Positions 36,147-47,079 of a stretch of DNA of 64,000 nucleotides are shown here, piece after piece. Position 1 is the stretch's first letter, and every line of letters starts with the position of its first letter. The position numbers and the translations under genes were made by a program. This stretch comes from Fomitopsis serialis (taxonomy: Eukaryota > Basidiomycota > Agaricomycetes > Polyporales > Fomitopsidaceae): NCBI RefSeq assembly GCF_022376445.1, contig NW_025955060.1, positions 85,594 to 149,593 on the forward strand, written 5' to 3'. Under the pieces are notes generated by a model. It saw only the letters and a program-made list of their open reading frames with translations. It was not told where the DNA came from and searched no databases.

Positions 36147-38340
36147 ATGGCGGACCAAGCACCTGAGTCCCCCTCTCCGAAAGGAGCTAACTTGCCCGTG
36201 GATCCACCCCAATTGGGTGGATTACCGAAGCGAGATGAACAACCTTACACGTCAAGAGTATCGCCGAGAGGAGCTCGCGTGTTTAGTGATGAACGATTGG
36301 TTGCGTCACCAGACAGCGGAGCCAGACCTCATTCAGCGAGGATATCTCCGGCACGTCCGGAAGGAAGCGGACGTGTCCGAACGCCTGAGGATAAGAAGTC
36401 GAGCAGCGCCAGTAAATCTGCACGCTCGACGTCAGCCAAACCGAAGGGTTCGCCTGGGTCCCATCGCGGGACTCAGTTGGGCGCATCGGCGATGATCCTG
36501 GTGATTCGAGGCCACGCTAAGAGACTCGGAGCAGCCAACACGGAGGCTATCGAGGCTCTTCAGCGTGAATCCGAGGCCAAGTTCATCCAGCTAAGAAGGG
36601 ATCTCAACGCGGGAGTTGAAGATTTCATGAACGAAATGGTCAACTACGTCGAGGCAAGAATCCCGAACAAGCCAGGAGGAGAATCGGGAACGGAGGCCGA
36701 CAACGAGACAGACGAACCAAGTTCGTCGCCTCGGAAGTTGAGTCCGCCCATGAGCAAAGGCAAGGAGCGTGAAAGGCCGGAACAAGCAGAAAGCATGTTC
36801 AGCGGATGGGGGAAGGCTAGGCCTACGACCGTTGAAACTGAAGACGAGTCGTTGAATGATATACCGACGCAGCGACCGCCGCCAAGGACGCCCCCAGCGG
36901 CGACCTCGACACCGGCACGGCCGGATATCAACGCGGATCCCAACGTGAGTTTCGCAGCAGCAAACTTGGTCCTCCCCAAGGGAAAGAACGAGTCGGACGC
37001 GGAATTCGCGAGGCGAATGGCAGCCGCGGAACGGCTAGCCAGTACCCTAGGAGGCACTGCCCAAGCAGCACCCCCAACCCCGGGTCCCGTACCAACAGAA
37101 CCACGGAAACCGAGACCTGGTGAACCGGGATTCACTAGGTCTCCGTACCGTACATCGGGGCCGGGGTACGAGTTCTTCCAGACGAAGAACGGACCTGTAC
37201 CATCAAAGGATCCGCCCCCTCACATGCCGGGTCCCGCACCTCCACCGAGAACCGGCGGCGGTGCAACAAGGACCGAGAACGACGGTTATAGGTACACAGC
37301 AAGTGGGGTACCTATACCGCCAGTTCCCCAGAAACCGAATGTTGTGTTCGAACCAGGAGTTGGAGGCTCAAGCGCTTCTAACTCCGGGAACGACCCAACC
37401 AAGGCGAAAGAAGGCGGGGTTGGCTATGGGAGATTCCAGGCGTACTCATACATGGGTACGAGCCGGGACCCTCAGAGCGTAAGCACCGCCCCAGCACGCA
37501 CGCGAACCGCGTTAGACCCCTTGGCAAGGTTGAGGGAGAAGTGCTGGAACATGATCCAGACCATGGTAGGGGATCCACCGATGGATGACCCTCCCATGTA
37601 CCTGCGATCCGTTAAGCTTCAAACCCCTGCGGCCTGGAGCGGCGAAGACGATCTGTACAAGTTCGAAGAGTGGCTCTACAAGCTCCTCTCGTACTTCCAG
37701 ACGCTCCGCGTAACAGGACCGCGGATGGACGCGGATAGGCTCCGCATGCTAGGCGACTCACTTACTGGGGAGCCCAGTATGTGGTACATCCATAGCATAA
37801 ACTATACGAAACCGAACCAGCCCGCCTGGATGTTCGCCGATGTAATAATGATACTACATGAGCGGTACATCTGACGGGATGGTGAGATCGAGGCGGCCGA
37901 AGCATTCTATGGCGCGAAATACACCCAGAAGGGCGGTGCCATAGACTTGATCGACCGGTTGACTCGGTATGGCGAACGTATGGCTGAGAAGCCAAGCCCG
38001 TACATGTGGAAAGGCAAATTTATGTCTGCCCTTCCCCGCGACGTCGAGAACCACCTCAGGAACACTTGCATGCTCACACCGGAGAGGTCTGAGCTGCAGG
38101 AGATCATTGAGAAGACCAATGAGTACGAGCACGCCCAGCAATCTCAGAAAGCGGGATCGGCGCTGTGGCTGCAACGTATGGTAACTACCGCCAAGGATGG
38201 TAGTAGTGCCAGTACGAAGGCAGCAACGCCTGCCACCACCAGTAACAAGAATACCGGCGGTGGTCAGTCGTTGAACAAGGGGAAGAAACCCTTTGTACCA
38301 CGATTCAAGACGGCACACAGATGGACGGCGCGAACTTCAG
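36147..38340 (+). pseudogene. gag: Gag (capsid) coding region, interrupted by TGA
   Basis: Starts at ATG 36147 in a purine-rich context 160 bases after the LTR. The first ~400 residues are disordered and rich in Pro, Ser, Lys and Arg. A capsid-like segment follows (AAWSGEDDLYKFEEWLYKLL, near 37630-37690, then GDSLTGEPSMWYIHSI). TGA at 37872-37874 stops the frame after RYI, but the same frame continues with good gag-like sequence (DGEIEAAEAFYGAKYTQKGG) to about 38320, where the reading frame shifts. The TGA is immediately followed by CGG and needs one C-to-T change from CGA. No CCHC zinc knuckle was found before the protease. The protein would package element RNA. Confidence 0.85.
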
Positions 38341-39396
38341 GTCTGGGAACCAGATGGACGGATCGGCCAGCAGGTTCCAGAAGACTCCTGCTCCAACCGG
38401 CAAGACGACCACCGATGGTCGTCCGTACGGGGTTACAGCAAGACGTACCCAAAGAAGGTCCAGATGCATGCCGGACGCGTCGCTGAAGAAAGCGATGCGG
38501 ACGCCATGCATCAGACTGACCAGCCGGTCAAAGAGACGTCGGAACGGGAAGAAGTCAACGCAGTGGACACTGAGGATGCTAGGACAGGTATCGAAACCGA
38601 CCAGCACCCTCAGTCCAACTACGGAGACTACGCATACGATGACCCAGGAGAAAACTCTCCTGTGGACGATTGTAGCGAAGATGACGAAGAGGGACACACC
38701 GTCCACATGGGTTCAATGTGGATGGGTGCGATGCGGGTTGAGCGACAACAGTCGACCCAACAGCGCCATGAACAGCTGGCCCACCAGTCGTACGATGCCG
38801 CAATGACCGACATCGTGCGCTCGTGTGCCATGCAAGTCATGCCCTCGGCGAGGTCGATGAAGGCAGCCTGGCTATATGACTCGAAGATTCGACGAATGTC
38901 GGATCCGAAAGACCAGCCCAAGCGCGCCCCCGACTCGCAGCGAACACTATGCGCGGAAGTCGACGTCAATGGCGTGAAGGCGTACACTCTGTTTGACACA
39001 GGGTGCACGACCGACACTATATCACCGGAATTGGCGTACCTGTCCAAGGCTGACAGGGTTGATCTCAAGGAGCAGATCAACCTGCAGCTTGGAACGAAGG
39101 GCAGTCGCACCACCATAAACTATGGTGCGCTGCTGAAGATTACGGTTGGCCCCGTCAACAACGTCAACTACGTCGATGTCGTTGACATCGACCGGTATGA
39201 TATGGTGCTAGGCACCACGTTCTGCAATGCGCATAACGTGGTCCTAGACTTTCGTACGCGGAAGATCTGGATTGACGGCGTAGACATCCCTGCCTACACC
39301 GCCGTCCAGGAGGCTGAGGTGTGGGAACACCGCCGAAACAATCGTCAAGACAGGGTAGCGGCGCATTTACGTGCTGCTACCACCTCAAGACAATAA
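38321..39396 (+). pseudogene. Gag C-terminal linker and aspartic protease
   Basis: After gag the reading frame changes twice, near 38320 and near 38440, consistent with two small indels in an originally continuous ORF. It then stays open to TAA 39394-39396. The protease has the retropepsin active-site motif in TLFDTGCTTDTIS (about 38985-39025) with DTGC in place of the common DSGA. A flap-like region follows, then DMVLGTTFCNAHNVVLDF (about 39200-39250), the second conserved ILG/hydrophobic motif. It would process the polyproteins. It is probably translated as the end of Gag-Pro, since the polymerase frame starts separately downstream. Confidence 0.8.
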
Positions 39397-39527
39397 GGCA
39401 GCGTAGCGAGATCCACCGCTGCGCAGCCCCCCTGTCTCGCTATGCGGAAGAAGGAAACAAGGTCTTGAGGGGGGAAGGGAGCGACCCAAAAGTCGCTTCT
39501 ATTGTGGATAGAACAACGAAGAAGTTG

Positions 39528-39660
39528 GTACCACCTACGGCGCCGCAGGTGGTACACAACCCAACATTGAAGGCTTCAGACTGACCGCCACCACATCTAA
39601 CAGTAGAAGTGGTGACGCCTCGGCGGAAGGTGCCTGTAAACAGAGGAAATCAGTTTACAG
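39528..39660 (+). promoter_or_regulatory. Cluster of three hairpins between the protease and RT ORFs
   Basis: Three inverted repeats lie in the 212-base gap around the start of the polymerase ORF: 39528-39555 (14-base arms, one mismatch, no loop), 39589-39614 (10-base arms, one mismatch), and 39634-39660 (8-base perfect arms ctgtaaac/gtttacag, 11-nt loop). They could influence translation of the downstream ORF from a shared RNA. Function is inference. Confidence 0.5.
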
Positions 39661-42600
39661 CGAAACTGCCACGACTGAGCGAGGACAATCCACCGATGCC
39701 TCACTCATCGCAGCAGCCCAAGCGAGACAAACTCGGTCGATTGGATCCGTATGGAACCAACGACGAGGTTGACAGAGCTGTGTGTAACTTCCTTGTCGAC
39801 GAGGAGATACGCCAGTCCCTGAATGAAGATCCACAACTCAACGCACTGCGCGAGGAGTGGTTGAAGAAGTGCGAGGATATAATGAAGCCTCCACCTCCCG
39901 GATTGCCGCCATTCCGGGAGGTGAACCATTATATTCCGCTTATCGACCAGGACAAGCAGTACAAGTACCGCTTGCCCAAGTGCCCGGATGCTATGAAACC
40001 ACAGCTACTCGACAAGATTGAGCGGTATTCAGATGCAGGATGGTGGGAACCAGTATCAATGTCGCAGGCCGCTCCGCTACTTTGCATTGCAAAGAAGTCG
40101 GGCAAACTGCGTACTGTCGTTGACGCAAGACAGCGTAATGACAATACCCGAAAGGACGTGACACCGTTTCCCGACCAGGACCAGATCAGAATGGACGTGG
40201 CTCGAGCGAAGTACAGATCGAAAATCGACCTGTCCGACGCATATGAGCAGATCCGTATCGTTGCAGAAGACGTCTGGAAGACGGCGTTTTCTACACCGTA
40301 CGGCACATTCCTTAGCCTGGTAATGCAACAAGGCGACTGCAACGCGCCTGCTACATTCCAGTCGCTAATGACTGCGATCTTCAGAGATTGCATCGGACGC
40401 TTCGTCCACGTTTACCTTGATGACATCTTCGTATTCTCCAACTCGGTTAAAGAACACGAGAAACATCTCAGTATTGTGTTCGACCGACTGAGGAAGGCCA
40501 AGCTATACCTCAGTCAGACGAAATGCGACTTGTACTCGAAGCGAATGGACTGCCTTGGTCATCTCATAGACGACCAAGGACTGCACGCCGATCGAGACAA
40601 GATGGATCGCATCCGCAACTGGCAGACACCTCGTTGTACAAGGAGGTACAGCGGTTTCTTGGACTAGTCAACTACGTCGCGCATTTCCTGCCCGAGGTAA
40701 GTGGCTATACGTCCCCGCTGGCCGACATGTGCCATAACGACCGAGCATTCGTATGGCGAGCACTGCACGACAAATGCTTTGAATCAATCAAAGCACTTGT
40801 GAGTCGGGCTCCCATACTGAAGCCAATTGACCCCTCGATCGACGAACCCATTTGGGTGATCACGGACGCCTCACTATTCGGAGTAGGCGCCGTGTACGGT
40901 CAAGGACCAGAATGGCAGACTTGTCGACCTGCAGGCTTTCTGTCCAAGAAATTCTCGAGTGCTCAACGCGCGTACAAAACGTATGAGCAGGAGGCACTCG
41001 GAATAATGGAAGCCCTGCTCAAGTGGGAAGACAAGTTGCTTGGTCGTAAGATTCACATCATTACGGACCACAAAGCCCTCACTTTCTTCAACGGGATACC
41101 CAATCCGTCAAACCGCCAGGTTCGATGGTATGAGTATATGTCCCGCTTCGACTACGACATCACGTATGTCGAAGGAAGAAAGAACAAGGTAGCGGATTGC
41201 CTGTCTCGATACTACGAGAACGACACGTCCGACGACGTCACTCCGATACACCACATGGTGAATGCGGACGTGCGTCTGGACCCCGCTTTGATGACCTACC
41301 CTCGAACCGTGTTCTCGAGTTGCGAATGGGAAGACTAGCATCCCATCCACTCGTCGAAACAAGCACGAACGCGAGGCTGAGGCAGCAGCATTGTCCGCCG
41401 CCCAGCCCACGTCCACGCCGGTTCAGAAGGAACCATCAAGGAATGGCAACCCAACGGTTGCTGAGTCACTGACCAATGGACCATCCTTGCGAAAGAAGGT
41501 TGAACGGGACACGGACTTCATCTCCGCGATGAAGGCTGGGTACTCGGACGACCATACTTTTCGGAAGGTACTGGAGTCCCCGGACCAGTTCAAGACCTTC
41601 GTAGTACGCGACGGACTGATATACACGAAGAACCGTCAACATGAAGAGGTTCTCTGTGTACCCAGGACGCTGATCAAGCGCCGCCTCCTAACGGAGGTGG
41701 TGATTGACCAGGCACACACCACGATAGGCACTTTGGATCTCAGAAGACTTCTGAGTACGTCCGTCGGTGGTTCTGGTGGCCGAAATTGGGACGAGACGTA
41801 GACAAGTTCTGCATTACCTGCGGAACCTGTCAGACGTCTAAGCCGCGCAACCATCTCCAAGCGGGATGGCTGCATACGCTCCCGATTCCGGTTCGACCAT
41901 GGATATCGATGTCCATGGATTTCGTGGGACCGTTCCCACAAGTCAACGGATACGACTACCTGTGGGTAGTGGTATGCCGTTTGACGTCCATGGTACATTT
42001 AATCCCCATCAAGACCACGACCACCGCCGCCGAACTCGCAGAGATTTATGTCCGCGAGATCGTGCGACTGCATGGACTGCCTGAATCCATCGTATCGGAC
42101 CGCGATTCGAAATTCACGTCAAAATTTTGGCGTGAAGTTCATCGCATATTGGGTGCGAAGTTGTTGATGTCCACTTCATTCCATCCCCAGACGGATGGAT
42201 TGTCGGAAAGGACCATCCGCTCCGTATCCCAGATCCTACGCTCCATGGTGTCGCCGGACCAGCTGAATTGGGTGGATAACATACCCCTCGCGGAGTTTGC
42301 TATCAACTCATCCACCAGCGCGACGACGGGATTCGCACCGTTCGAGCTCAACTACGGGTACATGCCGCGCATGTTGAACGGATTCTCCACGAGCACCACA
42401 TATGCAGGTGTTCGTGAATTCGCCCAACGAGCACAATGTTACCTGGAAATGGCACACGACGCGATCATTGAAAGTCGAGTGCACCAGACGTTCCAGGCCA
42501 ACAAGCACCGTCAGCAGGAACCTGAGTTCGACGTAGGATCGCAAGTATACTTGAGTACGCAGAACCTGGCGCTGCCTCGCGGCCGTGCTAGGAAACTGAT

Positions 42601-43000
42601 GCCCAAGTTTATTGGACCATACAAGGTAGCGGCGTGTAATCCGAGTACGTCGAACTACACGCTGGAACTACCGAAGGAACTACGTGACCGTAGAATCCAT
42701 CCGACGTTTCACGTCTCCCTCCTAAGGAGACACGAACCGAATGATGATTCAATGTTTCCTCACCGGGAGGCACGGTCGTACTATGACTTCGGCGACGACG
42801 AAGAACAGGAATGGCTCGTCGACGAAATCATAGGCCACAACTGGGACGGCAAGCGCATCAAATTCCACGTCCGGTGGACATTGGGAGACTGCACTTGGGA
42901 ACCGTATGCCAATTGTAAGGACCTCGCAGCGCTCGACGAGTACTTGACACTACATGGCGTCAAGGACTGGAAGAAGCTGCCACGGAAACCCAGGGCGTAG
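39609..43000 (+). pseudogene. pol: Pol: reverse transcriptase, RNase H, integrase and chromodomain, frameshifted
   Basis: RT (39900-40660) carries KLRTVVDARQRN, SKIDLSDAYEQIRI, MQQGDCNAPATFQ and the catalytic FVHVYLDDIFVFS. RNase H (about 40640-41220) shows VITDASLFGVGAV, TYEQEALGIMEAL and IITDHKALTFFN, ending in KNKVADCLSRY. Integrase (about 41480-42700) has a partial HHCC finger (CITCGTCQTSK) and D,D,E residues in MDFVGPFP, VSDRDSKFTSKFW and GLSERTIRS. A chromodomain closes it (EWLVDEIIGHNWDGKRIKFH, with VRWTLGDCTWEP). Frames change at about 40640 (one base lost), 41336 (one base gained) and 41742 (one base lost); each is a single-base change, so this copy cannot make an intact polyprotein. 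The chromodomain would direct integration to histone-marked chromatin. Confidence 0.95.
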
Positions 43001-43274
43001 AACGACGCACTACCACCACTAATGGGGTAGTACGACCGTTCACGAAGGCGGCACTTCGAAGCGAGCACCACCACTCGAAGCAGTGGTGGTACTGGACTTG
43101 AAGTGGCGGCGAGAAGAGAGTGTAGCGCCCAGAAGACGCGTCAAAGCCCAATCGGGCAGTGACGCGCCGTCAGGAGTCACATGATGTGGCAATCGCCTCA
43201 ATACGCTGTGGCTGCACTCACCTTCTCCCAAACTTCAACTCTCCACGTCAAACCACGACAACACCGACTTCACC
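43001..43274 (+). promoter_or_regulatory. Spacer with a hairpin before the extra 3' ORF
   Basis: 274 bases separate the integrase stop from the ATG of the extra ORF. A hairpin with 9-base perfect arms (accaccact / agtggtggt, 43067-43075 and 43082-43090) and a 6-nt loop sits in it. Its stem resembles the accacct/aggtggt stem at the gag-pol junction. It may help internal initiation or mark a subgenomic promoter; this is inference. Confidence 0.4.
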
Positions 43275-45504
43275 ATGTCCCGCCCATCCTCGCCCATGAA
43301 CACCGACGAGCCCCCGCGTGTCGCCGCACCTACTGGTGTGGTGGCACCGTCGGCGACTCAGTCGACTTCAAGCCCGCAGTCGCCGCCAACGGTGACTTCG
43401 ACATCGGACGCCGTTGTCCAACCGCCGCCTATTGGGGTGGCTGGGCACGGCGTGCCAACCATCGACGCGTCTCGTCAACAGGCGCGTGAGTCGCGCGGAC
43501 TACGCGACGACCCCGTCACACCGCAGTACCAATTCGGGACTGTGGGTGGCTCGTCGTCGTTGTTTGCCCCGTTCGCGCAGACTTGGGTGCCACGTCACCC
43601 GCCAGCTCCGCTGGTAATCCACACCCCGGGGTCGTGCACCGTGTGCGACGCGTACCTCGCCCACCTCCCTCGGTCGGAGAACGAGGACGCGAGCTTCGGT
43701 GTGGCCGTCAACGGAGTGGAGGCCCAGATCCGGGCCCGCTTTGAAGCCGACCTCCTTCAGAGGGGTTGGCTCAGGGGGGGAGGGAGCTGGTAGATTCTCT
43801 CCAGCGTCAGTACGACCAACTGGAGCAGAGGTCGTTTCGCGCCCAGGACGAATTGGCCGAAACGCGAGCTCGACTCCATCAGAGCGAAGACGCGGCCCAA
43901 GCACTCCGGTCGGAAGTCCGAGAGCTCGAAGACCGCGTAGACAGGCGGGACGCCTCCCTCACGTACCTCGAGGACAAGTTCGACGACGCTCAACGCCAGC
44001 TCAGCGAGTACCGAGCAAAGGAGAAAGAGCGTCAAAAGGCCAACGAGATGGGCCCGCCGAAGACGAGGCTCCGAAGCAGACAGCATCCCGAACGGAGCTG
44101 CCGGCTTCGTCGAGGTCTGAATCGAGGACCAGGAACGCTGCACCGGAACCGGCGCAGCCAGTACGGTCCGAGCCGAGGACGAGGCAGACTGTGCCAGAGA
44201 GGACACAGCCAGCCCCCCCTCCGCCACGAACGCGCTCCCCAGTACCCGTCATCCCGCCGCCGCCACGGTCTGCGCCTGAGTCAAGGACCGTCCCACCGCC
44301 GGCACCAAGCAGGCCGCCTGCGCTGCCCGCCATGATGCAACCCGGAGGATGGGACGAGGACCAGAGCGACGACGATGACGTAGACGAAGAAGAGGAGAAG
44401 AAGCGGATTAGCAAGGCAAAGGGGAAGCAGAGGGCGAAGGGGAAACCGGTCTCGCGGCCGCAGACGACGGGAACCGACGACGGTCGTACCCAGTACATAT
44501 CCAGTACGGGTGCGCCGCCGGTCGCTCCTGAAGGATGGCCCGAGGACGTACCGCTACCGGCCAACTCGCTGGTGATACGCGCCGGACAATGGCACAACTT
44601 CATCCCCCGCCGCGACGTGGACGGACGCAATCTGTTGCGCGTCGCACAGGCCGGGGATGAGGAGGCCGCTTTCCGGGTCCGGGACTTGATCCACCAGACC
44701 CACGACGACGCGGGCCTGCGATACGTCGACGGGATGTATCACCTCGTGAGCAACTGGCGTCCTCCGCGCGCGACTCCGGTCATCACGCCCACCAGTGGAC
44801 GTGATGCCGAGATCGACGCGGATGAGGTCCGCAACATCGAGCGTGCCGTTCGCGAGAGTCGAGAAGAGGAACGGAGGCGAGCAGCTGCACCACCAGCGGG
44901 AACCCCTGGTGCCGGATCCTCTGGCAGTCGGACGACGACTACCGTACCCACGTCCACTGCCAGTGGTCCACCGGCTTTGTCAAAATCGACGAAGCGTCGC
45001 GCTGACGCCGAGGCAGGCAGCCATATGCGTGCGCCGCCCACCAAGAAGGCGAGACTGCCGCAGCCTGACCCTCAAGACCCGGTCAGTCGATGGGTGGATT
45101 GGTACCGCCTCTACCCACACAACATACCCGATGGGGTGCGTGTAGAGGACGGCGAGCCTAACGTCGACGATGCCGAGGCGGTGCATCTGATACGCCGCCT
45201 CGCACCTCGATCCCCCAACGGACGAAGGCCTTGGGATATCGTTGTCGCTCAGCTCTTCTCCATTGAAGGGCTGTACGGTCTCATCGTCGAGAACGGACAC
45301 TATCCCATCGGCGACGGACGAGCGACAATCCCGTACGCGTGGAACGCCTCCAACGCTACCATCTATGATGCAGCGCGGTGGTTCGCCCGCATGGGTATCC
45401 AGCCCGGCGAGGCACAGTTCCTCACGGACTACGCTCGGCGACGCCGCAATATTCACGAGAGCCGGCCTCTGGATGAGGGTGCCCCTTTCAGCACCTTCCC
45501 ATGA
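43275..45504 (+). pseudogene. Extra 3' ORF of the retroelement, about 740 codons, frameshifted, function unknown
   Basis: Lies where retroviruses carry env, but no signal peptide or membrane segment is seen. It starts at ATG 43275 (MSRPSSPMNTDEPPRVAAPT), with a CxxC (SCTVCDAYL) near 43635. The frame changes near 43770 into a strong coiled coil (LEQRSFRAQDELAETRARLH, 43820-43880), then near 44050 into a Pro/Arg-rich linker and an acidic-then-basic tract (DDDDVDEEEEKKRISKAKGK). Two conserved-looking globular parts follow: NSLVIRAGQWHNFIPRRDV (44560-44620) and IPYAWNASNATIYDAARWFA (45330-45390). An NLS-like KRRADAEAGSHMRAPPTKKA lies between them. TGA is at 45502-45504. Composition suggests a nuclear, nucleic-acid- or Gag-associated protein. 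I recognise no named domain. Confidence 0.7.
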
Positions 45505-45704
45505 GTCCGGGCGACGTCAACATCGTGGACGTGCCCGATATCGCGCAGTTGCCGGCAATCCCGCCTACGGTGCACATCCCGACAACGGTTGTGGATGTGC
45601 CCATGGGAGACGGCCAGGCTGAGGAGAACCCCCAGCCTGCCGCGGATGCACCTCCTCCTGATGAGAACCACCCGGGGGATGGTCCTTCTGGCCACTCTGA
45701 CTGA
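45501..45704 (+). CDS. Short ORF overlapping the extra ORF by ATGA
   Basis: 67 codons, Pro- and acid-rich (DVPDIAQLPAIPPTVHIP). Its ATG overlaps the TGA of the upstream frame as ATGA. This could be a stop-restart arrangement or another single-base frameshift that split the last part of the same protein; the latter fits the state of this copy better. Confidence 0.4.
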   Translation: MSPGDVNIVDVPDIAQLPAIPPTVHIPTTVVDVPMGDGQAEENPQPAADAPPPDENHPGDGPSGHSD

Positions 45705-46008
45705 TCGTCTCGATCGTCAGGCTGCTCGACACGTACCATATCGTCGCTGTACCCCGCACTTACGGGCGCGTTGTACTTCTCGATCACGGCGTCGCGAACA
45801 TTCCCGTCTCTTCAATTCCGTCCGCAATAGACTCACTGGCCGGCGCGTCGCTGGCGCCTTCACCTCATCATTCCTCTCACCGCGCAGGCTGTCGCCGTCG
45901 GCACTCACGTCGTCGCCGTCGTCATCCTGTCGCTTCGCCTCATCATCACGGTCCAATGACCTTATATATTCGCGCATACTCTACTATCGTGGACCCGTGG
46001 ACGAGTCC

Positions 46009-46020
46009 AGGGAGGAGGAG
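46009..46020 (+). promoter_or_regulatory. Polypurine tract of the retroelement
   Basis: agggaggaggag, immediately before the TGTAA of the right LTR. This is the expected plus-strand priming site for reverse transcription. Confidence 0.75.
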
Positions 46021-46245
46021 TGTAACGGGACGTTACCGTATGGACGTGTGTAATCCCGTTATGGACTTATTGGATCGATATGTTTGTATGTATATACGTT
46101 TGCGTGTGTTTGGCGTCGTACCTTTATAGGTCGTCGCCCGGCGAGTTGAAGGACAAGTCCTTTAACTCGTCGTCCTCCGGATACATCGCACTTCTCAATG
46201 GAGATTGGTGCACTGTATCTGCGGGATTGAGTAAGGCACGTTACA
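46021..46245 (+). repeat. Right LTR (225 bp)
   Basis: Begins tgtaacgggacg and ends cacgttaca. It keeps CG at LTR positions 6-7 and 56-57, where the left LTR reads TG. A poly(A) signal is not obvious. Confidence 0.95.
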
Positions 46246-47079
46246 GTCAGGCATGCTTGCCTCCAAGCACAACGTTCTTGACCCTCCACCTGCTGTTTCT
46301 CTGTAAGTGTGAATCACCTCCGCAGACCGTTCTGTCCTGGTGCGTGTCTGATCTGTTAAACTCACCGTGCGCATACCGTGCGCATACTCATCAACTGATA
46401 CCGCGCTGGAAAGGTTTTCAGCCTCTGCTGCGTGCCTAACGCAAGCACGACTGTGCTGGATCCTCTACACTGAGGTTGCAGGTGAGCACACAGATAACAT
46501 CGTGATTCACAGAACATACGGTGTGCAATAGTGCTCTTACTTTCACCGGTACGTGCATTCGATCCACTATTGACTTGAAGGGCCTTCCTTATTGGGATGA
46601 TTGCGGCGACGCCGCAATCATCCCCAATAAGGAAAATACGCGCACCGGCCGCATACTCTGTGAGCAGTGCGTGCATTGTAAGGACTGTTATGTGCGAGCA
46701 TAGATTGGGCTTCCACCTTTGCCGAGATGGGGGGTGCGCGCAGCTGTCAGTTGCACACGAGCAGCACTGGCGCAACTGAGGTGATAAGCCGGACAAATCG
46801 CCGTCCTTGGCAGAGCCAACAAGGAGGCAGCGGTATACGGAACGCACGCGTGGACGTATCGTCATTGGACGATACACGGTCTAATTGCGAGGCTTCTTGC
46901 CGACTTCCTCGAGCTCGTGTTCAATACGAAGCCGGCATTCTATGAGGGACTGGGCTGCCGGCCTTGGTGGCTAGATTCTAGTGGCGCCCATGGGAATATT
47001 GTCGGTGTCCCATCCCGAATCCCGTGTGTCACATAACACGCCTTCTTCCTGTCAGTCCCCTCATACTCACGATTCACCA
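46246..47079. other. Intergenic region with a long palindrome
   Basis: About 830 bases between the right LTR and the next gene. It has normal CpG content, in contrast to the left side of the element. A 50-base palindrome lies at 46585-46634 and a small direct repeat (accgtgcgcatac-like) at about 46361-46387. No coding region is convincing; the promoter of the 47080 gene should be at the right end. Confidence 0.5.
46585..46634. repeat. 50-base palindrome with one bulged base
   Basis: Arms 46585-46608 and 46610-46634 are reverse complements around a single central A, apart from one extra C in the right arm (ggg against cccc). Confidence 0.93.

Larger units (their letters stand above)
35761..46245 (+). 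mobile_element. Ty3/Gypsy chromovirus LTR retrotransposon, full-length but defective
   Basis: 10,485 bases bounded by 226-bp and 225-bp LTRs that begin TGTAA and end TTACA. The order is gag, aspartic protease, reverse transcriptase, RNase H, integrase with chromodomain, and an extra 3' ORF. This order with a chromodomain places it in the chromovirus branch of Ty3/Gypsy. Defects include a TGA in gag and single-base indels in gag, pol and the extra ORF. A purine-rich tract (agggaggaggag) abuts the right LTR. No tRNA-type primer site (TGG) follows the left LTR. The flanking 5-mers (ccagc; gtcag) do not match, so there is no target-site duplication. The LTRs differ at five bases and one indel, so the insertion is not fresh. 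Confidence 0.95.
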
